Assembly: GCF_000471905.2 (NCBI RefSeq)
Contig: NW_006498435.1
Coordinates: 1,705,882-1,769,881, forward strand
Reading direction: 5' to 3'
DNA length: 64,000 nucleotides
Source: Amborella trichopoda
Lineage: Eukaryota > Streptophyta > Magnoliopsida > Amborellales > Amborellaceae
The notes below the pieces were generated by a model that was given only the letters and a program-made list of their open reading frames with translations, had not been told where the DNA came from and did not search any database. Positions within the stretch are counted from its first letter, which is position 1. Each line of letters begins with the position of its first letter. This document shows, in pieces, positions 1-10,380 of this stretch. A program made the position numbers and the translations under genes.

Positions 1-180
1 TTTTTTATGTTTCCAATTTCCTTTTTTAGGTAGCATTTTATCCTCTCCGAAATGTAATGTATTTCATCTGTTCTCTCAGTGATTGATCATATCTCGGGAA
101 ATTAATGTATGCTTTTTTCTGTTGTTTTCATGGACACAATAGAGGCTTAAATTGGATTATACATAACTGACATACATGTC

Positions 181-333
181 TCTCTCGGTGCCCCCCCCCC
201 CTCTCTCTTCTCTTCCCTGCTCATTGGGTCTCTCTCTCTCTAAATTAGGTGTATCTTATGAACATCTCCTTCTCACTCTTTCTCTCTCTTGTCTCATCCT
301 GAATAGGGTCTCTCTCTCTCTCTAACATACACA
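181..333 (+). repeat. TC-rich low-complexity tract in the MATE intron
   Basis: Runs of C and (TC)n ahead of the AG at 341-342. It doubles as the polypyrimidine tract of the acceptor for the first exon in the window. Nothing coding is seen in 1-180. Confidence 0.8.
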
Positions 334-342
334 CATATGCAG

Positions 343-3300
343 TTGGGGATGGGAAGCGCACTCGATACACTGTGTGGACAGTCCTATGGAGCAAAACAGT
401 ACCACATGCTTGGGATACATACGCAGAGATCCATGTTTGTACTTCTTCTAGTAAGTATTCCCCTTGCCTTCATTTGGGCCTACACAGGAGAGATCCTTGG
501 GGCCTTGGGTCAAGATTCAGATATATCACATGGAGCTGGCATCTATGCAAGATGGATGATCCCGAGCCTCTTTGCTTATGGTCTTCTGCAATCTCATAAT
601 CGATTTCTCCAAACCCAAAATATTGTTGTTCCTATGATGCTAAGCTCTGCAGTCACTGCTCTGTTACACCTACTTTTTTGTTGGATTCTGGTTTTCAAGT
701 CGGGTTTGGGCATTAGAGGCGCTGCTTTAGCCAATTCTATCTCTTATTGGATTAATGTGGTTCTTTTAGCGCTCTATGTCAAGTTTTCACCTTCCTGTAA
801 AAAGACCTGGTCTGGGTTTTCAATGGATGCTCTTCATGATCTTTGGCACTTCTTGAGATTGGCAATCCCTTCTGCTCTCATGGTTTGGTATGCTAACTCT
901 CTTACATTTCTTTTACCTTTCTTTTTATTTAAACTAGAAAAAAAAAAAAAAAGAAAGGAGAGAAACCTAAAAACCCAACCCATACTTTCAGTTTATCTGA
1001 AAGGGTTATTGAATTGGAGTTTCAATCAGGAAAATTTCTGAACCACAGAAATCAGTATCCTCTTGAATCATTGGACTGGCTCATGACATTGAACTCTTGA
1101 ACAGCTTGGAATTCTGGTCATTCGAGATGTTGGTACTCATGTCCGGTCTTCTTCCTAATCCAACGTTAGAAACATCGGTACTCTCAATTAGGTGAATTCC
1201 ATATCCTTTTCTTTCTCTAGCTTTATTATTGCTGAATGTCTCTACTTATCAGCAGGTAAATATTTCTTCTGAATATCTCCAGTATTATTGGGTACAACAT
1301 AAAAACTTACAAAATTGCCCCTTATTCAATAGACACATTCTTACCCTCTCTCTTATACACCATATATAGATTGGAAAATATATAATTTAATCCCCACCTA
1401 AAAGTGGAGCAATGTCGCACAACTAATTGAAATTTGTTTTTGTATTCTGCATAAAGCATCCTGGAAAAACATTTTTTTTTAGAATTATTTCCTGATAGAC
1501 AAATTACTTATTGAACACTATTATTTCCTGATAGACAAATTACTTATTGAACACCATCTTCGTTCTCTATAATTTTCAAAAGTTTTCTTTAATAACCCGC
1601 AATTGTCATGTGTACCCAGCCTTAACACCTGTTCAATGGCTTTCATGATCCCTTTTGGTCTCGGAGGTGCTATAAGGTGAGATCCAACATATATTTGATT
1701 CACACTTGGATATGCACTTCCTATATACCTTATCCTATATATGAGATGTTACATGAAATCCTCCCTCTCTCTCTCTCCATTTCCTTACAGTACAAGAGTT
1801 TCAAATGAATTGGGTGCTGGGCAACCAGAAGCCGCACAACTAGCAGCCTGTATTGTGGTGTTGATGGCTATCACAGTGGGTGTCATTGTGGGTTCTACAA
1901 TGGTCATAGTACGTGGAATTTGGGGATATGCATACAGCAATGAGGAAGAAGTCGTTCAATATGTGGCAAAAATGATGCCGATCCTTGCAGCTTCAAACTT
2001 CATGGACGGGATCCAATCTGTGCTCTCCGGTATATAAAACTCCCCAGCTCTTTAAATTGTCCTTAAATAATGATTATTATATTAACTGGGTTAATCTCTA
2101 GTTCATACTGAGATTAGTATGCTCTGCGTCTGCCTAGCTGGTCTAGGATCTCTCGCATCAGAAAATGTGGTATGTACTGAAGGTTGATTTCAAGTGATGA
2201 TGTTATTTCACTGTCAACGCTTTCTGTTGTTAACATAACAGGAATTCCGTTTTAGGCGAGAAGGCCGTGGTGGAAATTTATACTTTGTTAACACAAAAAG
2301 AAAGCTGGCCTTACCTTCTTTTCTAATATACAGTCAACATAATAGTCTATTTTAAAATGGCAAAAGATACTGTTTCAAAAATCTCTGTTGATAATACCCC
2401 TTCTTCTAGTTCTTATTTTCGTCTTATGTTTTCAAAACAAGATTACCCATTTGAAATAACTTATACCCCTGAAAAATTTTCAGAAACCAATTCTTAGTTG
2501 ATAACCCTTATCATGTCTATGATAAATCTAGTTTAAATTGGACCAAAAAAATCAAAAAGTTGTGTGGAAAAAAGAACCCTGAAGCTATAAAAGAATATGT
2601 TCAAGCCTTTTCTTTTGACCAACACCAAATACCTGCTACCCAATCTGAACAATATGTTACCTTAACCTTACCTAGTAACCTATTCTCCCAATGGCTTAGA
2701 GATGGTTATACCCACATCCATTTTGGCGCCATAAAGCTAGCCCTGACTTTTCATGGAAGAAAAAGTATGGAAGCAGTTTTTCAAATTGCTTTGTTGGATT
2801 CTAGGTTTTTAGAATACCAGCATGCATGCATTGGAACTGTACAAACAACCATGAACGCATGAACCATATTTGCTACCTTCTTCCCAAACTTTAATATCCC
2901 TATCAAAGACCCTCATTTGAATTCAGCTTTTAAAGTCCAGTTGCAAATTACAGGCACCAAACAGATTGAAACAGCCACTCTAGCTACACTCCATTATCAA
3001 ATGGTGTATAGACTACAAAACCATGCTTTTGATATAGTTACCCCTTTTTCCCCAGAACAAGAAAGCACAGTAATGTTTATTAAAGTTGATAACAATTCCC
3101 AACCTGTCTATTATTATATTCCTAGACAAATCTCTCAAGAAAGGTCGCTTGAATTAGTTCCATCTACATGAGTGACAAATTATAAAACTCTTCAAAATCA
3201 ATGTCAGTCGTTGATGCAATCATATTCTAGAATGACTAGAATGCCAGATGAAGTTGTGCAGATAAATTTTCAAAATCAAATACTAGCTGAGAACCAGACG

Positions 3301-6300
3301 AGAAATATTTCCAACTCAATTTCATGGATTGCTTGAAAAAGTTCCTGTTGTTGCTTTTGATAAAACAGGAAAGCCAGTTTATGAACAAAAAACTTTTGAT
3401 GGCCATAACTGGTTTGATTCTTGTGAATGCTCCACTTGTCTTTAAGAAGTTTTAGATTATTTTCCAAAAAGAAAAAGAACAAAGAAAAAATCATCACGAC
3501 AAAATCGTCATCAAAGATATATGGAGGGTGATCCATCTGTTGGTTTGCTTGGAGAAAGTTCAGGAAAGTAGGATTACTATGTGACATATGGTTGTTCAAA
3601 TAAAAAATCCAAATTCCCTGTTGCAGAAATAGTTCCTTATGGATGGGATGATCCAGAAGATAAATCTTTAGCTGTTGATCCACAAAGTTAAAATTATACC
3701 TCAAATTTTCCTCCTTTACATGATTTTGAGAGACAAGAAAATGAAAAGCATGTATGGAAAATTAAGAATCCCAATGTAATAGACAACACTGGTTTACAAA
3801 AGTCCATTTCTCCAGCCGAAGCTAGTTTAAATTGGCAAGCTGAGAATGCCAAATCTCAGAATTTAGCACTACTTCGGATAGAAGAAAAGCAAAATGCAAT
3901 GTCTACCTAGATGCAAGGATTATCAGATATTATAGTTCAATTAAAAGAAAGAATTCAACTGTTGCATGAAGAATTGATGCATATCTTGTATACAGTAAAA
4001 GATATCAATGAGCAATCTTATTTGTTAGTTCAAAAAGGACAAGAGAATGCCTCCTTGGAAAAACAACTTCAAAGCCTTGAAAAAGACCTTTGGAAATCGC
4101 AATATGAATCTCAATATCTTCAGTATCAATACCAATCCCAATACCAACCCTTGTTACCAATTCCACATACCCAGGCTTATCCAACTTTAAAAAATCCAGA
4201 CTCTTTTCCTCCCACGAGAACTCTTTACCCAGCCACTGGTCTCATTCCTCCTAGAAATTATGGTTTCAGACCATTAAGGACATTTGAGCAGGAAAGACAA
4301 TTTCTCGAAGCAATGTTTTTTCCCCAATTGAGAAAAAAACCAAATATGCACACCCCATCTTCATCTCAATGTTCAATTTCTAGTCCCCAGACAACTCCAC
4401 CACCAATCACTGTCCATCCTTCCACTGGTTCCCAAATACCAAAACAAGAAACCCAAATGTTTCAAAATTTTGACACTGAATCAGACGTTGTGGCTTCTTC
4501 TGTTCCGGCTCAGATGAATATTCCTTCTAGACCGTTAAATGATATGAGTTCTTTTCTTAAGAACTTAACAAAAGAGCCTGAAGTTAATCTTCAAAATGAA
4601 ACCCAGTCCTCAGATGATATGACTGATACATCTGAAACATTTATTGAAGATACATCTTCTTCTAGTATGGATTCTGAATCCTTATTGATGATGAATCCTT
4701 CAGAACAGCCATCTGAACCTGACCCTTTAATAGAAGAAAATCTCAGACCACCTAACCACCAAGAACCTCAACGGATCCCCACATATGGTGACTCCTCCAA
4801 AGGCTTTACAATTGATGACATTCCACCATCTTGATGGAATGACAGATTTAGAGAAATCCAAGGATGGATGCATTATGAAATGCTAAATCCGGCTAATTCT
4901 TTAACTGGTACAATTTCTAAAGTCATTGTTAGATTAAGAGGAAGACTTTTTAATTAGTACATAAGTCTTGGAGAATACAAGTAAATACAGTTGCGAAATA
5001 GTGAGTCCATTATTGAATTTCTTAATTATCTTGTTGCAGAATTCTCAGGCCTAGTGAAACATGAACAAATCGTTGCAAGAGAAGAATTTTTTCAACTCAA
5101 ATGTTGTTCATTCAAGAGACAAGATCTTGAAAAATGCTTTTCAAAAATGAATAAGAGGTACCATAAGATAGGAGGAATTGATGACGTTAACTTAAAACAA
5201 TTTTATCTTGAATCAGTACCTCGGACTCTTGGCAAAGAAGCTACAAAGACTATGGAAAATCAGGGGCTTACTATTCAAAACACCAGTTTTGGTGAATTAT
5301 ATTGATATGTTCTCCATGCCTTAAAAAGACTGTGCAACCAAGTTGAATTTGTCAAAGAGATGGAAAACAATAAGCATCTATTGGGAAAATCTTATGATGA
5401 ACCATATCTCAAGATCAAATGTAGTTCAGAGAAACAATGTGCTTGTCCACCAAATTGGAAAAATGACAAATACCTCAAATAGGTATCGCTTTATCAGTCG
5501 CTCTAGAGCGACAAGTGGCCTTATCTTGAACAGTAGAGTGACAGGTGGCCTTGTCTTGAACAGTAGAGTGACAGGTGGCCTTGTCTTGAACAGTAGAGTG
5601 ACAGGTGGCCTTATCTTGAACAGTAGAGTGACAAGTGACTTTCTAATCTATGTCATAGTCAAGGGGCAATCCATTCGAATCATAACTTGGTGATGAATGG
5701 TTGGATGGACTATGTGAGGGGCCCGTATAAGAATCATCACTGGAGCTATCAATTGGTCCTTCAGGTGGTGGAGGATGGTCAGCAAGCCATATATGTAATT
5801 GGTGTAGAAGGGCAGCACTTCGGGGAGTGTCATCATTCCATATTGTTGTTCCTGCATAGACATCCAAAGGAATCCATTCTGGCTGGATTCTATTAATGTA
5901 GCACATTGAGAATTTTTAGCTCTTTCCATAGCTCAGTTTGAAATAACCAAAAATTCAGGAGATTAGAATCATACCATCCAATGGTTTGGATATGGGGGTG
6001 TTGGGTGATGACAGTATGTTCAGAATATATCTGGGATTGAAGGTCTAGGTGGAAGGCTATAATAACATATGGTCTGTGATAATAATCAAAGGAATCAATC
6101 CATTAATTATAATGGTAATGCTTTAATAAGAACTTGTAAAAGTTAAAAGCTCTGGGGTTGGGATGGACATAATTATTCAATTGTAGAAAATGACAATGTC
6201 TGAGATAGGATAATAATTTTCTCACATGAAAATTAAACAGATATGGTGGTTTTGGGTGATATACCATAGAAAACAAAAGGCTTCTTTAGGCATATTATAA

Positions 6301-9300
6301 TAGTGTCTGGTTTGGAATAAGGATAAAAAAAGATATGTAGGATGGCATCGAATTCTTTGAAAACACTCTCCATGATTTCTGATTAATATTTCATGCATTA
6401 TTTGTTGCAGAGTCTCATCTCGTGCTTCCATTGTCTTGGTGAGTATGATATCATAAATTTCATCAGGAACATCTCTTGGTTCATTCTCATCCATTCTTAT
6501 TATGGCTTCGCAGAAGGGGACGATTTGAAGCATAGTATCTTCAGTATATTTCTTTCGAGAAAACATATTTGCTAAGATATTGTTCTTTTCAGAAATATGT
6601 TTATATTCAAAATTCCATTGTGAAAACCAACTTGCCTAACTGAGTAACTGTGGATTTGGAAGTATCTTGTTCTTGAATTTGAGCATATTCGGAAAAGTTG
6701 AAAGATCCATTTCTACCACGAAAAAATGTCCTATCAGATGAAATTGGAATTTTTCAATTCCTCTTTTTACAGTGAGGATTTCTTTAAATGTAGAGTGGTA
6801 ATGAAGTTCAAATTATTTGAATTTTCTGCTTTTATATCCACAAATTATTCGTTCGTTATCTTTTTCTTCAAGTAAGATGCATGCCCAAAATTCATCCGAA
6901 GCATCAGTTTGTAAGATCCTATTTCCTGTAGATGGGATTTTTAAAGAAGGAAGATTATGAGAAAGTCTTTTGAGCTCAAGAACACACTCAGTCTGTTTTT
7001 TCGTCCAAGGTGGTGCTTTTTCTTCAGAAGGAGATAAAGTGGACTAGTGAAGAGAGCAAGCTTTGGAATAAAAGGGGACATATAATTACAATTCGTAAAA
7101 CTTGTTGAATCTACTTTACGGAAGATAAAATATCTGAAAATTCTAATAAGTGTTTTGCTATATGAGGCTGGAGTTTATACATTCCGTTATGGAAATGCAT
7201 ACCAAGGAAATCAATTTATGTCGTAGCAAAAACATATTTCTTTTCAGAAAGCATGATGTCATATTTACAACACAGGGAATAGAATTTCTCTAATAGAAGA
7301 ATATGATTATCAAGATCTGGAGAGAAGAAGAGTATATCATCTATATATACCAAGTGCCTGTATTGATATTGGTTAAAAAATGTTGCTTAAAACTTTTTGA
7401 AAATATGTAGATGCATTTTTTAAACCAAAAGGCATGACAGTCCATTGAAAATGATAATTTGGTAAATAGAAGGTTGTTTTAGGACGATTATTTAGATGAA
7501 TTCCTATTTGCCAAAATAAATCAAATTTAGAAAAGATGTGTGCATAAGAAATTTGGGAAAATAGTGCAGTTTGGTTTGGCAGAGGGAATTTATCATCTGC
7601 AAGAAAAGCATTCAAAGGTTGATAATTGATTACTAACCTAAGTTTTCCTTTGATTTGTTCTGCTCTTTTATTTACATAAAAGGCTTCACAAGCTCAAGGA
7701 GAACTTGTAGGTTCAATCAACTGTTCCTTTTTCAAATCTTGAATTTCTAGTTTAGCTTGTTCCAAAAGATCTGGATTTAAACCTCTATGTGAAGCTTTTG
7801 TGGGATTTATGTCCTCATTCTTTTTGAAAGGTAGTTTGACATAAAAGTTCTGATTTCTTCAAAGAGGGTTTTTGCATTTTCTGAGAAACTCAGTATGGGA
7901 ATTTGCACAACAGTCTGTCAAAATTTTTTGTTGAATGGCTTCTAAACTGTTAGGTTGGTCTAATGAAGCAATCCCGGGTAAAGTTAGGTTCCTATAATGT
8001 AATCCTTTGGAGGTCCATTGATGTTTTACTTGGTGTAGGTCATCAAATCCAAGTAATAGTTCTTTGTTGGGCAAATGGGATCCTAACAGTTTGTGCTGGA
8101 TAACTAGTTTGGGAAAAAGTTTTATCAAAATGGGTTTGCTAATCTGGTTTATGGTAAATTTTTCACCATTAGTAGCTCGAAACGTTTGGTTGCATGTTTC
8201 CCATAACTGTTTTGGTAGCAAATCTGGTTTTAAGATACTAGCTGATGCTCCAGTATCAAAAAAGGCTGTTATGGACAAAGGTTTTACATAATGTTCAGGG
8301 AGTGTCTGGACCAAGGCTATTGGGGTTGGCTGCAAGGGTAAACTGGCTATTTCTACATGACTTTCCTATGGAGACAATATCTCTGAGATTTGAGTATTGC
8401 TTATTTCATTTACCTCATTGTCGTCTGAATATGCAATAGACAATAGGGTTTCTGAAGTTTGCTCATCATCAAGAGAGAACACAGATATGTCACATAGTAA
8501 TCACATTTTCTTGAACTTTCTCCAAGCAAACCAACAGATGGATCACCCTCCATATATCTTTGATGAAGATTTTGTTGTGACGATTTTTTTTTTTTGCTTT
8601 TTCTTTTTGGAAAATCATCTAAAACTTCTTCAAGACAAGTAGAGCAATCACAAGTATGAAACCAGTTATGGCCATCAGAAGTTTTCTGTTCATAAACTGG
8701 CTTTCCTGTTCATAAACTTTTTCAAGCAATCCATGAAATTGAATTGGAAATATTTCTCTTGTCTGGTTCTCAGCTATCCTTTGATTTTAAAAATTTATCT
8801 GCACAGTTCCATCTGGCATTCTAGTCATTCTAGAATCTGATTGTATCAATGGCTGACATTGATTTTGAAGAGTTTCATAATTTGTCACCCATGTAGATGG
8901 AATTAATTCAAGCAACCTCTCAAGAGATTTGTCTAGGAGTATAATGACAGAAAGATTGGGAATTGTTATCAACTTTAACAAACAATGCTGTGTTTTCTTG
9001 TTCTGGGGACAAAGGGGTAACTATATCAAAAGCATAGTTTTGTAGTCTACACACCATTTGATAATGGAATGTAGCTGCAGTGGCTGTTTCAATCTGTTTG
9101 GTGTCTGTAATCTGCAACTGGACTTTAAAAGCTGAACTCAAATGATGGTCTTTGATAGGGATATTAAAGTTTGGGCAGAAGGTAACGAATATGGTTCCTG
9201 CGTTCATGGTTGTTTGTACAGTTCCAATGCATGCATGCTGGTATTCTAAAAACCTAGAATCCAACAAAGCAATTCGGGAAATTGCTTCCATACCTTTTCT

Positions 9301-10330
9301 TCCATGAAAAGTCAGGGCTAGCTTTATGGCGCCAAAATGGATATAAGTATAACCATCTTTAAGCCATTAGGGGAATAGGTTTCTAGGTAAGGTTATGGTA
9401 ACATATTGTTTAGATTGGGTACTAGGTATTTGGTGTTGGTCAAGAGAAAAGGCTTGAACATATTCTTTTATAGCTTCAGGTTTTTTTTTTCCATACAACT
9501 TTTTGATTTTTTTGGTCCAATTTAAACTAGACTTATCATAGACATGATAAGGGTTTATCAACTGAGAACTGGCTTCTGAAAATTTTTCAGGGGTATAAGT
9601 TATTTCAAAAAGGTAATCTTGTTTTGAAAACATAGGACGAAAATTAGAACTAGAAGAAGGGGTATTATCAACAGAGATTTCTGAAACAGTATCTTCTGCC
9701 ATTTTAAAATAGACTATTATGTTGACTGTATATTTAGAAAAGAAGGTAAGGCCAGCTTTCCTTTTGTGTTAACAAAGTATGAATTCCCACCACGGCCTTC
9801 TCGTCTAAAACGAAATTCCTATTATGTTAACATCAGAAAGCATTGACAGTGGAATAACATCATCACTTGAAATCAACCTTCAGTAGATACCACGTTTTCT
9901 GATGCGAGAGATCCTAGACTAGCTAGGCAAACGTTGAGCATACTAATCTCAGTATGAAGTAGAGATTAACCCAGTCAATATAATGATTTTATGAAAATAA
10001 TTTATGTTCTTTAATTGTTTATATTTTGAATTCCTTTATATGGTTTCAATTCAGTTGCACTTTTTCAGCTTTTCTGGAATAATCAATTCAAAATTCACCT
10101 CTATAAGCAATTCAAATAAATTATGTGTGTCAGTAAAAAAAGAAAATATCAGACATTGAACTGGTGAGGATGTTAGCTTCAGTTGGACCACTGGTTTGCT
10201 TCAGTTACTTTCAAGACAATAAATAGTTTTACTGCTCTAGATATTAATTTTGAAAGCTCCATTACTTTCAAAACATAAAATAATTTTTACTAAATCTGTT
10301 CAATGAACAAAAAGATGTACAATTCTTTTC

Positions 10331-10380
<50 letters not shown>

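Larger units (their letters stand above)
2076..9984. mobile_element. Endogenous caulimovirid, two copies in inverted (tail-to-tail) arrangement
   Basis: An endogenous plant pararetrovirus insertion. The left copy reads on plus and the right copy on minus; their leader ends face outward and their 3' ends meet near 5500-5640. Domains seen: 30K-type movement protein in both copies, a coiled-coil plus capsid region in the left copy only, and aspartic protease, RT with YIDD and RNase H with TDAS in the right copy only. Both copies carry stops and frameshifts, so neither is functional. Domain order and the short terminal ORF suggest a florendovirus- or petuvirus-like lineage; genus is inference. 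No LTRs and no clear tRNA-Met primer site were found. Confidence 0.85.

Noticed and set aside
337..1041. Single 234-residue ORF as the MATE protein
   Set aside because: Its ATG lies before the splice acceptor at 341-342, and its last 50 codons read through the donor at 888 into an A-rich intron.
2040..2356. Virus primer binding site or host promoter in the leader
   Set aside because: Looked for TGGTATCAGAGC-like sequence and a TATA box at conserved spacing in both arms; none convincing.
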